A stretch of DNA of 61,084 nt from Gemmatimonadaceae bacterium (lineage in GTDB: Bacteria; Gemmatimonadota; Gemmatimonadetes; Gemmatimonadales; Gemmatimonadaceae): positions 1 through 61,084 of the forward strand of contig JACCRF010000128.1 of NCBI GenBank assembly GCA_013813715.1, written 5' to 3'. Positions 41,738 to 50,031 of this stretch are shown piece after piece; the stretch's first letter is position 1; every line of letters starts with the position of its first letter. Made by a program: the position numbers and the translations under genes. A model generated the notes under the pieces. The model had not been told where the DNA came from and did not search any database. It saw nothing but the letters and a program-made list of their open reading frames with translations.

Positions 41738-43138
41738 TCACAGAAACGACTTCCCGTCGAGTCTCTTAGGCGGAGTGACGCCCAACGCGCGCAGTGCGCT
41801 GGGCATGACGTCAACCGTTCGTCGCGGACGCGTATTGGCCGGACGGCTCAGCAGTAGCGGCACCAACATGTGATCACGGTGAAGGGCACCGTGCGAAGAC
41901 GCGTGCGGAATAGGCTCGTATCTCGCGCGGAAGTCCCAGTTCCGCGAAGCCGAAAGGATGATCTCTCCAGACCGCTGAGAATCCGAAAGATGTGATATCT
42001 GAACGAGCGAATCAGGGTAGTCGCTGGCGAGAGTCACGTCATATGACTCCATCTCATCCAGCCGGTCCTGAGTCCCGATACCGAGTGGATCACCGGTGAA
42101 GGGCTCGTACGATACCAATCCATGGCTCCACGTCATCCTCGCGTGCCCGCGGGCCCGTCCGTGCACCTCGCATGCGCCAGGTGCAACAGGAAGGATCATC
42201 AAATCGACCGACTCCCGAGCGAGGAGCCTATCTCGAATCGGCGCCCACCTGCCGCCGAGGTCCGCGAGCCACGGGCGGCTGCGCTTCGCGAGATTCAGAT
42301 AGATGTGAGCCATCGCGTTTCCGCTAACCATCACCGCCACCTCGCCGCGCGTGGAGTACACGAACGGATGCGCGATGGTGCGATACCCCATGTCGCGTAT
42401 CAGTCCGGCGAGGTCCTCGTGTGCGGCGACGGGTGAATGCCCGTGATCGCTGACGACCCAGATATGCATGGACTCCCACAGGTGCGCGCGCTCCGCGTCC
42501 TCGCGGATCCGTGCCACCGCCCAATCCACAATTTGCGTCGCCTTGTCGACCCAGGTGCTGGAGTGTCCTTCGGAGTGCGATGTCTTGTCGATCCCGCTGA
42601 GCGCGGCGAACGCGAAGTCCGGGCGCGCCGAGCGTATGCGGTCGGCCAGCTCGCGAGCAATGTCCCTGTCGATCGCGAGCCAGCCGTTGACATTGCCGCT
42701 GAAATGGGTGCGTGCGGTGCGGGCGATGAAGCCCAGTCCGCGTCCGAGGCGTGCGCTTGGCTCGAGGCCGCGGCCGATCACGTTCAGCGCGGCGATGCTT
42801 GACGGTACCATCTCGAATACCGTCGGTGCGTCCCGATCGAGGTCGCTGTCGACGTGCCGCATGTCGGGCCCGACATAGCTGCGCGAGTTGCCGGGCAACC
42901 GCGACGTCGTTCGCGCGCGGTCGTACCAGCGCAGCCCGGGGAGCCCGATGGGACCAGGGTAGCGTCCCATCAGAAAAGGCGCGTACGCGGGCCCGGTGAC
43001 CGAGGGAAAAACCGACGTAAGTGTGTACATCCCGCCCTCGTCGCGGAGCCGGCTCAGTGCCGGCGCGATCCCTCTCTCCATCGCGCTGACGAGCGTGTCC
43101 GGCCGCGCGCCGTCGGCGACGATGATGACTACCGCCAT
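41738..43138 (-). CDS. Alkaline-phosphatase-superfamily phosphodiesterase
   Basis: The 466-residue protein belongs to the type I phosphodiesterase/nucleotide pyrophosphatase group. It has the metal Asp in ADGARPDT, the nucleophile Thr in FPSVTGPAYAP, GIDKTSHSEG, VVSDHGHSP and a final SSHGALHRDHMLVPLLLS. No signal peptide is visible, so it may be cytoplasmic. The nearest relatives cleave nucleotide or lipid phosphodiesters; the substrate is open. It diverges from the LOG-family gene with 99 bp between them. Confidence 0.88.
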   Translation of the reverse strand: MAVVIIVADGARPDTLVSAMERGIAPALSRLRDEGGMYTLTSVFPSVTGPAYAPFLMGRYPGPIGLPGLRWYDRARTTSRLPGNSRSYVGPDMRHVDSDLDRDAPTVFEMVPSSIAALNVIGRGLEPSARLGRGLGFIARTARTHFSGNVNGWLAIDRDIARELADRIRSARPDFAFAALSGIDKTSHSEGHSSTWVDKATQIVDWAVARIREDAERAHLWESMHIWVVSDHGHSPVAAHEDLAGLIRDMGYRTIAHPFVYSTRGEVAVMVSGNAMAHIYLNLAKRSRPWLADLGGRWAPIRDRLLARESVDLMILPVAPGACEVHGRARGHARMTWSHGLVSYEPFTGDPLGIGTQDRLDEMESYDVTLASDYPDSLVQISHLSDSQRSGEIILSASRNWDFRARYEPIPHASSHGALHRDHMLVPLLLSRPANTRPRRTVDVMPSALRALGVTPPKRLDGKSFL

Positions 43139-43237
43139 GCATTCATCTGGCGAGTCTCACGCGTCGGAGGCCACATTCTACGTTGCGACGCCACGCTGGC
43201 GCGAGGAGCATCGAAGCCCGTTTCCGGATTGGAGTGG

Positions 43238-44269
43238 ATGACAAGGAAGAAAAGTATCCCTGGCTCGGCCGCCACGACGGCCAGACGCGGAAAGCAGAAG
43301 CACGGGCGCACCCCGACCGGGAAAACAGCCGATCCCGCGACCCGCGAATCGGCAGAGATGGGCGCGCGGGCGGGAATGAGGGAGCGCACCGAAGAGGGCC
43401 ACCGGATGGCCGGGCGAACGCCGCCATCCACCGATACCCCGCGGCGGCGCGCGGGAGACGCGCGCGAGATCGACGACTCGATCCGAAGCTATGCCGTACC
43501 TGTAACCGAAGACGAAAAGCTGCTTCAACAGCCGGCCCCCGGCTTCGACTTCACGCGTACCGACCCCTGGCGCGTGCTGAGAATCATGGGCGAGTTCATC
43601 GAAGGCTTCGACACTCTCTCGTCGATCGAGAAAGGGGTCACCATCTTCGGTTCAGCGCGCACCGCACCCGAAGATCCGCATTACAAGGCCGCGCAGGAAG
43701 TCGCGCGGCTGCTGGCCGACGCGGGGTTCGCGATCATTACCGGCGCCGGCCCGGGCATCATGGAGGCGGCGAACAAGGGTGCGCGCCTGGCGGGAGGCCG
43801 GTCGATCGGGTGCAACATCGAGCTCCCCTTCGAACAGGGCGCCAACCCGTACGTGGATACCCTCGTGAACTTCCGGTACTTCTTCGTCCGGAAGACAATG
43901 TTCATCAAGTACTCTGTGGCGTTCATCATTTTTCCGGGCGGGTTCGGGACGCTCGACGAACTGTTCGAGGCGATCACACTGATTCAGACCGGAAAGATCT
44001 ATCAGTTCCCGGTGATTCTCTTCGGACGCCATTACTGGGCGGGCCTGCTTCGCTGGCTTCAGACGCGGGTGCTCGAAGAGCGGAAGATCTCCCGGGGCGA
44101 CATCGACCTGATGGTGCTCACCGACGATCCGATGGAAGCGGCAGCGGCGGTGATCGCCGCCCACGAGGCGCAGGCGACGACAGCGGCGAAGCGGGTACAC
44201 ATGGAGGAGAAGATGTCCGATCCAGCGCACGGAGCCGGCCCGATTGCGGCGCCGAGGCGGAACATCTAG
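43238..44269 (+). CDS. LOG-family (TIGR00730) Rossmann-fold protein
   Basis: The 343-residue protein has a basic, low-complexity N-terminal tail of about 80 residues. The LOG domain then carries FGSARTAPEDPHY, TGAGPGIMEAANKGA, and PGGFGTLDELFE, the phosphoribohydrolase motif of cytokinin-activating LOG proteins. Bacterial members hydrolyse nucleoside 5'-monophosphates such as AMP or cytokinin precursors. ATG 43238 is preceded by GGAG at 4-5 bases. The tail is longer than in most LOG proteins. Confidence 0.9.
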   Translation: MTRKKSIPGSAATTARRGKQKHGRTPTGKTADPATRESAEMGARAGMRERTEEGHRMAGRTPPSTDTPRRRAGDAREIDDSIRSYAVPVTEDEKLLQQPAPGFDFTRTDPWRVLRIMGEFIEGFDTLSSIEKGVTIFGSARTAPEDPHYKAAQEVARLLADAGFAIITGAGPGIMEAANKGARLAGGRSIGCNIELPFEQGANPYVDTLVNFRYFFVRKTMFIKYSVAFIIFPGGFGTLDELFEAITLIQTGKIYQFPVILFGRHYWAGLLRWLQTRVLEERKISRGDIDLMVLTDDPMEAAAAVIAAHEAQATTAAKRVHMEEKMSDPAHGAGPIAAPRRNI

Positions 44270-44281
44270 TTTGAGTCACCG

Positions 44282-44316
44282 AGCGCCCGATCCTCCTGGA
44301 CGGGCGCTTGGGCTTT
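44282..44316 (+). terminator. Intrinsic terminator after the LOG gene
   Basis: AGCGCCCG (44282-44289) pairs with CGGGCGCT (44301-44308) around an 11-base loop, and TGGGCTTTTC follows. It lies 13 bp after the stop and upstream of the greA start at 44344. Confidence 0.75.
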
Positions 44317-44343
44317 TCTCACCGTCTCCAGTCAGTGCCGCCC

Positions 44344-44811
44344 ATGATAGAAAAACTTAAGGCCAAGCTCGGCGCGGAAGCCCAGAAGCTTCAGCACGAG
44401 CTGAACGTGATTGTCCCCGCGGAAATCCGCAAGGCAGTCGAGCATGGCGATCTTCGCGAGAACAGCGAGTACAAAGCCGCTCTCGAACGTCAGCAGTTCG
44501 TTCAGGCACGGCTGGGACAGTTGCGGCAGCGGTTGAGCAAGCTGTCCTCGATCGACGTGAGCCAGATTCCGGCGGACAAGGTCGGTCTGGGCTCTGAAGT
44601 GACGGTCGAGGACGAGAAGACGGGAGAGAAGGAGACGTACAACCTCGTCTTCGGTGATTCGGTCGAGTTCGAGGACGGGCATGTCAGCATGTCCTCGCCG
44701 ATCGGGCTTTCGCTCGTCGGTCGGGGTGTGGGTGACACGACGGTTCTCAAACTTCCGGCGGCGGTACGCCGCCTCAGAATCGTCGAGCTAAAGACGATTC
44801 ACGAGGCGTGA
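44344..44811 (+). CDS. greA: Transcription elongation factor GreA/GreB
   Basis: The 155-residue protein has the N-terminal coiled coil with the acidic tip (HGDLRENSEYKAALERQQFVQARLGQL) and the C-terminal FKBP-like domain (VTVEDEKTGEKETYNLV ... SPIGLSLVGRGVGD). Gre factors enter the RNA polymerase secondary channel and trigger cleavage of backtracked RNA. ATG 44344 is used because the upstream in-frame start lies in the terminator region. The end of the gene overlaps the convergent small gene by 13 bp. Confidence 0.92.
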   Translation: MIEKLKAKLGAEAQKLQHELNVIVPAEIRKAVEHGDLRENSEYKAALERQQFVQARLGQLRQRLSKLSSIDVSQIPADKVGLGSEVTVEDEKTGEKETYNLVFGDSVEFEDGHVSMSSPIGLSLVGRGVGDTTVLKLPAAVRRLRIVELKTIHEA

Positions 44812-45014
44812 GAGGGGCCCTCTGGCGTGGTATCGGGGCGAACGGATGATCTATTAGGACCTTCATCTTCTTCTGCGCTGCCGGACATCGTCGATTCGTC
44901 CGTGGCTTCTTCGTTCCTGCGGAGCGCTCGATCCTCCCGCTTGGCATCCTTCTTCGCCTTTCGGTCGAGCTCTTTTCTTCTCTTCTCGTAATCGTAGTTG
45001 GGCTTCTTGGCCAA
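44799..45014 (-). CDS. Small Lys/Arg-rich conserved protein
   Basis: The 71-residue protein begins MAKKPNYDYEKRRKELDRK and continues as a highly charged helix, followed by an acidic Ser-rich tail (TMSGSAEEDEGP). Short proteins with this opening recur in many bacteria and are of unknown role, perhaps RNA- or ribosome-associated. The conserved first 30 residues make it a likely real gene even though it overlaps greA at the 3' end. Confidence 0.6.
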   Translation of the reverse strand: MAKKPNYDYEKRRKELDRKAKKDAKREDRALRRNEEATDESTMSGSAEEDEGPNRSSVRPDTTPEGPSHAS

Positions 45015-45100
45015 ATGCGGAGGCTCCGCTCCTGAACATTGTATGGGTTTAAGCGTTGTGCGAATACAAAAGATAGCCGAAAACCAGAGGTCACAAAAAA

Positions 45101-45307
45101 CTTACCGCAGAGAACGCAGAGGTTCGCAGGGATTTCAGGGGACAACAGAACGGCAAATGCTTTTTCTTGTAAAGAGCGCACTACGGAAGTTGGCAGCGCG
45201 ATGGCTCAGCTCATCGAAGCGAAAGTAGTCGCACGAGAGCCGGCCGACAAAACCAAGAAAATGCCTTTCTCTCTGTTCCCTGCGATACCCTGCGTTCTCT
45301 GCGGTAA
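45101..45307. repeat. Family 2 dispersed repeat next to glpD
   Basis: The 307-bp gap 45015-45321 contains this element. The left end reads TTACCGCAGAGAACGCAGAG and the right end is its reverse complement (CTGCGTTCTCTGCGGTAA). The next block also pairs (TTCGCAGGGA with TCCCTGCGA), and the inner blocks GGCAAATGCTTTTTCTTG and CAAGAAAATGCC pair again. It matches the termini of the element at 13099-13321. The right end stops 15 bp from the end of glpD. Confidence 0.8.
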
Positions 45308-45321
45308 TGCCTCTGACCTTT

Positions 45322-46509
45322 TCACGCTACAGCTCCATCGATGTCAGGGAGCGCATGCTCGTGCGTGGTGGCGGCGACGGGCGACCGGCCCAGCGACCGC
45401 ATCACCTCATCAACCACCCCAGCCGCCATCGAGCGGTATGTCGTCAGCTTCCCGCCGGTGACCGTGATCATTCCCCTGGAATCGCGCACGATGTTGTGCT
45501 CGCGTGAAATGCTCGACGGATTTCTGCCGTACGGCGCCGCGGCGAGAGGCCTGATCCCCGCCCAGGACGCTATGACGTCGGCTTCGGTCAATTTTGCGTC
45601 CGGGAAGTACGCGTTCGCGGCTGCCAGCAGATAGCTTACCTCCGCCTCGCTTGCCCGTACGTCGTCGGGCGATTCGCCGGTAAAGATGTCGGTGGTCCCC
45701 ACGATGGTCTGCCGGCCCGACGGAAGCACGAACATGACACGTCCGTCCACCGGGGACAGCATCGTCACCGCACCGCGGTTGCAGACTCGCTCACCCGACA
45801 CTGAGATGTGCGACCCCTTCGTTCCTCTCGCCTGCCACGGGCCGGTAGCGCTCACCAGCAGCCGAGCCGATACGCGCGCTCTCAGCGCATCCGCCTGATC
45901 CGACACCAGTGCACCATCAACTTTTCCCGCACTCACCGTGGTCGACTCGGCCTTCGCGTAATTCACCGCTACCGCGCCGTGCTCGACCGCGCTGGTCACG
46001 TTCGCCCGCGTGAGCCCCACATCGTCCGTCGTGGCGTCGAAGTAAGCGGCGCCGCCGGTCAGTTCCTTCGAGCGGAGGCAGGGTTCCCTCTGTATTACCT
46101 CGTCGGGATCGAGCGAGCGATGCGGCCGCATCGTGCCGCCTCGAGCAAGCAGGTCGTAGATCGTCAACCCTGCGCGGAGCTTCCATCTCGGTAGCCGTGC
46201 GCTGCGATACACGGGCCACGTGAACTCCAGCGGTTTCACGAGATGTGGCGCGATCCGCAGCAGGGTCTCGCGCTCCCGCACCGACTCGCGCACCATGCCA
46301 ATTCGCCCGTGCTCCAGATATCGAATGCCGCCGTGTATCAGGCGCGACGAGCGGCTCGACGTGCCGCTCGCCCAATCCGACTTCTCCACGATCGCGACGC
46401 TCAGGCCGCGCATCGCCGCATCACGAGCGATGCCCGCGCCGGTGATGCCGCCCCCGATCACGAGCACGTCAAAGACTCGGGATTCCAGCGCCGCAAAAGT
46501 GCGTTGCAT
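45322..46509 (-). CDS. glpD: FAD-dependent glycerol-3-phosphate dehydrogenase, short form
   Basis: The 395-residue protein has the FAD-binding VIGGGITGAGIARDAAMRG, the GlpD block GTSSRSSRLIHGGIRYLEHG, and the conserved late TWAGIRPLAA and VTGGKLTTYRSMA region. It oxidises glycerol 3-phosphate at the membrane, feeding electrons to quinones. Family members usually continue for another 100 or so residues as a helical C-terminal domain; here the protein stops shortly after the FAD domain, beside a dispersed repeat. It may be truncated or a naturally short form. It diverges from fadI with 37 bp between them. Confidence 0.85.
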   Translation of the reverse strand: MQRTFAALESRVFDVLVIGGGITGAGIARDAAMRGLSVAIVEKSDWASGTSSRSSRLIHGGIRYLEHGRIGMVRESVRERETLLRIAPHLVKPLEFTWPVYRSARLPRWKLRAGLTIYDLLARGGTMRPHRSLDPDEVIQREPCLRSKELTGGAAYFDATTDDVGLTRANVTSAVEHGAVAVNYAKAESTTVSAGKVDGALVSDQADALRARVSARLLVSATGPWQARGTKGSHISVSGERVCNRGAVTMLSPVDGRVMFVLPSGRQTIVGTTDIFTGESPDDVRASEAEVSYLLAAANAYFPDAKLTEADVIASWAGIRPLAAAPYGRNPSSISREHNIVRDSRGMITVTGGKLTTYRSMAAGVVDEVMRSLGRSPVAATTHEHALPDIDGAVA

Positions 46510-46546
46510 TCTGGAAAGATACCCGCTCCCCGCCTAAGTTCCCGTA

Positions 46547-47842
46547 ATGGCAACGTTCGGAAATGGCCGCCGGGTGGCCATTGTCGCAGGTGTCCGGACG
46601 CCGTTCACGAGAGCAGGTACGGCGTTCAAATCCATCTCCGCGATCGACCTCGGCAAGCTCTGCGTCGCGGAGCTCATTCAGCGCACCAACCTGAGCGGCA
46701 AGGAAGTCGAGGCGCTGGTCTTCGGAACCGTGGTTCCGTCGGTGATCGCTCCGAACATCGCCCGCGAGATCGCGCTCATGCCGCTGCTTCCGAAAGGAGT
46801 CCAGGCATTCAGCGTGAGCCGCGCATGCGCGTCGGCGAACCAGGCGATAACCGACGCGGCCGATCAGATCGCTCTCGGGCACATCGACGTCGCGATCGCG
46901 GGCGGATCGGAGTCGCTCTCCAACGTTCCCATACTGCACTCAGCGGGCATGGCCGAAGCGCTGGTGCTCGCCTCGAAGGCGAAAACTCTCACCGGCCGAG
47001 TGAAGGCGCTCGCGAGAGTTCGGCCGAAGGATCTCGTGCCGATAACACCCGCCATCGCCGAGCCGTCAACCGGTGAGACGATGGGCCAGTCAGCCGAAAA
47101 GATGGCGAAGCTCAATAACATCAGCCGCGAAGAGCAGGATCAGCTCGCGTTGCGGTCGCATCGCCTCGCCGCCGCTGGTACCGCGGACGGCCGTCTCACC
47201 GCCGAGATGATGCCGGTGTATGTGCCGCCGCGCTTCGACAGCGTCGTCACTTCGGATAACGGTATCCGCGCGGACACCAGCTTCGAGCGGCTCAGCGCGC
47301 TCAAGCCGGTGTTCGACCGCAGATACGGAAGCGTGACGGCGGGCAACGCGTCTCCGCTTACCGATGGCGGCGCCTGCGTGCTTCTCATGAGTGCGGAAAA
47401 GGCCGAATCTCTGGGTTACGAGCCCCTTGGCTTTATCCGCTCGTATGCGTATGCGGCGCTCGATCCGGGGGAGCAACTCCTCCAGGCACCTGTGCTGGCC
47501 GCTCCCGTTGCGCTCGCCCGCGCCGGTCTCGAGCTCGGGGACATTGACCTCGTCGAGATGCACGAGGCGTTCGCCGCCCAGCTTCTTTCCAATCTCCGCG
47601 GATTCGAGTCGAAGTTCTGGGCCGAGCGCGCGGGATTCCCGAAGCCGATCGGAGCGGTGGACCTGGCGCGCCTGAACGTCATGGGCGGATCAATCGCGAT
47701 CGGGCACCCGTTCGGTGCAACCGGATCCCGCATCACGGTGACGCTGCTCAACGAGCTCGCGCGCCGTGGCGGCCAATTCGGCCTCATGACAGTGTGCGCC
47801 GCCGGCGGAATGGGATTCGCCATGGTCGTGGAGCGCGCTTGA
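46547..47842 (+). CDS. fadI: Acetyl-CoA acyltransferase (thiolase), FadI-like
   Basis: The 431-residue thiolase of the beta-oxidation complex cleaves 3-ketoacyl-CoA. It has the acyl-accepting Cys in SVSRACASANQ (near 92), the MHEAFAAQ His, IGHPFGATGSR, and the second Cys in TVCAAGGMGFA. Length and the SRACAS motif fit the FadI type. The TGA overlaps the fadJ ATG (TGATG), so both subunits are made together. Confidence 0.93.
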   Translation: MATFGNGRRVAIVAGVRTPFTRAGTAFKSISAIDLGKLCVAELIQRTNLSGKEVEALVFGTVVPSVIAPNIAREIALMPLLPKGVQAFSVSRACASANQAITDAADQIALGHIDVAIAGGSESLSNVPILHSAGMAEALVLASKAKTLTGRVKALARVRPKDLVPITPAIAEPSTGETMGQSAEKMAKLNNISREEQDQLALRSHRLAAAGTADGRLTAEMMPVYVPPRFDSVVTSDNGIRADTSFERLSALKPVFDRRYGSVTAGNASPLTDGGACVLLMSAEKAESLGYEPLGFIRSYAYAALDPGEQLLQAPVLAAPVALARAGLELGDIDLVEMHEAFAAQLLSNLRGFESKFWAERAGFPKPIGAVDLARLNVMGGSIAIGHPFGATGSRITVTLLNELARRGGQFGLMTVCAAGGMGFAMVVERA

Positions 47843-50031
47843 TGAGCAGTCCTTACGCGCTGACGACGGAGATTCTCAACGGCGTCGCTGTGATCACGCT
47901 GGATCTCCCGAACGATCCGGTGAACAAGTTCAATCGGGCAGTCAAGGAAGAGTTCGTCGCTTTGTTCGACCGGCTCGAGCGTGACCTGAACGTGCGCGCG
48001 GCAGTACTGCTGAGCGGGAAACAGGACAGCTGGATAGCGGGTGCCGACATCGAGGAGTTCCTCGAGCTCAAGTCGGCCGCGGAAGCCGAGCGCATGAGCC
48101 ATGACGGACAGCTTCTGCTGGATTCCATCGAGGCGCTGCGTACGCCGCTCGTCTGCGCGATTCATGGCGTGTGCCTTGGCGGTGCGGTCGAGCTCGCGAT
48201 CGCAACGCACTATCGTATCGCGACCGATCATCCGAAGACCGTGTTGGCGCTTCCCGAGGTACAGCTCGGACTCATCCCGGGAGCTGGGGGAACGCAACGG
48301 CTGCCGCGGCTGATCGGAATCCGCGCCGCGCTCGACATGATTCTCACTGGCAGGAATGTCAGGGCGAAGAAGGCGCTCCAGATCGGGCTTGTTGACGAGC
48401 TGGTGCATCCGTCGATACTTCGCTCGGTCGCGATCCAGCGCGCCCGGGAGATCGCGGACGGACAGCGAAAGCATCAGAAGCACAGCGGCGGCATTACCGG
48501 CCTGCTGCTCGACGAAAACCTCGCCGGGCGCAAGTTGGTACTGAGAAAGGCACGAGAAGAGACGCTAAAGAAAACGCGCGGGCATTTCCCCGCGCCGCTG
48601 GCAGCGATCGAGGCTATCGACGCGGGTTACTCTGGCGGTCCGAGCAAGGGCTATCGCGAAGAGTCGCGGCTGTTCGGCGAGATGTCCGCCACCGATGTCT
48701 CGAAACAACTCATCTTCCTCTTCTTCGCGACGACGGCGCTCAAAAAGGATCCCGGCGTTACGCTCGCCGAAGGGGAAGGGAGGATCGACGTGATCCCGGT
48801 CGACAAGCTTGGGATACTCGGCGCCGGCTTCATGGGGTCGGGCATCGCCGCGATTGCCGTGCAGCAGGGAACGCTGGTGAGAATGAAGGACGCCGATCAC
48901 GGCCGGGTGGCGAAGGGAATGGCCGCCGTGCGCGATGTGTTGAAGGAGCGGCTCGAGAAGCGGCAGATCACGCGCCTGCAGTACACAGACATGATGACGC
49001 TGCTCGGTGGAACGGTGGACTATTCCGGTTTCAGGAACGCCGACCTCGTGATCGAGGCGGTGTTCGAGGACCTCGACGTGAAACACCAGGTGCTCAAGGA
49101 AGTCGAGGCAGCGACGGATCCCGATGCGATCTTCGCGTCCAACACGAGCACGATTCCGATTTCGAGGATAGCTGAGGCCGCTGCACGGCCCGAGCGGGTG
49201 GTTGGCATGCATTTCTTCTCGCCAGTGCACAAGATGCCGCTGCTCGAAGTCATCGCGACGTCGCGCACCGACCGGCGCGTCGTCGCCAGCGCCGTGGCCT
49301 ACGGCAAGAAGCTCGGCAAAACCGTCATCGTCGTCGCCGACGGCCCGGGTTTCTACGTCAATAGAATCCTCACGCCGTACATCAATGAAGCGGGACGACT
49401 GCTCGACCAGGGAGCCGCGATAGATGCGGTCGACAACGCGCTGCTCGACTTCGGATTTCCGGTAGGTCCGATCACGCTCGTTGACGAGGTCGGGCTCGAC
49501 GTGGGTTCGAAAGCCGGCCACATCATGCACGAGGCATTCGGCCAGCGTTTCGCTCCCCCTGTTTCGATGCAGGCTGTCGTCGCGTCGGGAAGGTACGGGC
49601 GGAAGGTGAAGAAGGGATTCTATCTGTACGACGAGGAAGGAAAGAAAGGAGCGGTCGACCAGAGTGTTTATGCCCTCCTGATGCCGGCCGGACGGGGGGT
49701 GTCTGTGGAGGGCGGATCAGGGCAGCAGCGGACGACGATTCCGGCGCTCGAGGTTCAGCAGCGCACGGTTCTTCCGATGCTGAACGAAGCAGCGCGCTGC
49801 CTGGCAGAGGGCGTCATCCGATCGCCCCGTGACGGCGACGTCGGAGCGGTTTTCGGGTTCGGTTTCCCCGCCTTCCGCGGCGGTCCCTTCCGTTACATGG
49901 ACACGCTCGGAGCGAGCGAGATCGTGAAGCAGCTCGAAGAGCTCAACGATCGATTCCCGGGTCGCTTCGAGCCCGCCGAGCAGCTCCTTTACATGGCCCG
50001 CCGAAGCGAGCGCTTCTACTCGCAGGGTTGA
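47842..50031 (+). CDS. fadJ: Fatty-acid oxidation complex alpha subunit, FadJ-like
   Basis: The 729-residue multifunctional protein has an enoyl-CoA hydratase domain (WIAGADIEEF oxyanion region, ALPEVQLGLIPGAGGTQRLPRL). After a linker comes 3-hydroxyacyl-CoA dehydrogenase: the NAD site GILGAGFMGSGIA, then NTSTIPIS, HFFSPVHKMPLLEV with the catalytic His, and GFYVNRIL. It catalyses the middle two steps of beta-oxidation with FadI. Its stop overlaps the next start (TGATG). Confidence 0.94.
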   Translation: MSSPYALTTEILNGVAVITLDLPNDPVNKFNRAVKEEFVALFDRLERDLNVRAAVLLSGKQDSWIAGADIEEFLELKSAAEAERMSHDGQLLLDSIEALRTPLVCAIHGVCLGGAVELAIATHYRIATDHPKTVLALPEVQLGLIPGAGGTQRLPRLIGIRAALDMILTGRNVRAKKALQIGLVDELVHPSILRSVAIQRAREIADGQRKHQKHSGGITGLLLDENLAGRKLVLRKAREETLKKTRGHFPAPLAAIEAIDAGYSGGPSKGYREESRLFGEMSATDVSKQLIFLFFATTALKKDPGVTLAEGEGRIDVIPVDKLGILGAGFMGSGIAAIAVQQGTLVRMKDADHGRVAKGMAAVRDVLKERLEKRQITRLQYTDMMTLLGGTVDYSGFRNADLVIEAVFEDLDVKHQVLKEVEAATDPDAIFASNTSTIPISRIAEAAARPERVVGMHFFSPVHKMPLLEVIATSRTDRRVVASAVAYGKKLGKTVIVVADGPGFYVNRILTPYINEAGRLLDQGAAIDAVDNALLDFGFPVGPITLVDEVGLDVGSKAGHIMHEAFGQRFAPPVSMQAVVASGRYGRKVKKGFYLYDEEGKKGAVDQSVYALLMPAGRGVSVEGGSGQQRTTIPALEVQQRTVLPMLNEAARCLAEGVIRSPRDGDVGAVFGFGFPAFRGGPFRYMDTLGASEIVKQLEELNDRFPGRFEPAEQLLYMARRSERFYSQG

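Noticed and set aside
44278-44343. Upstream start for greA at 44308
   Set aside because: It lies just after the terminator hairpin of the LOG gene, and GreA homologues begin at the MIEKL residue.
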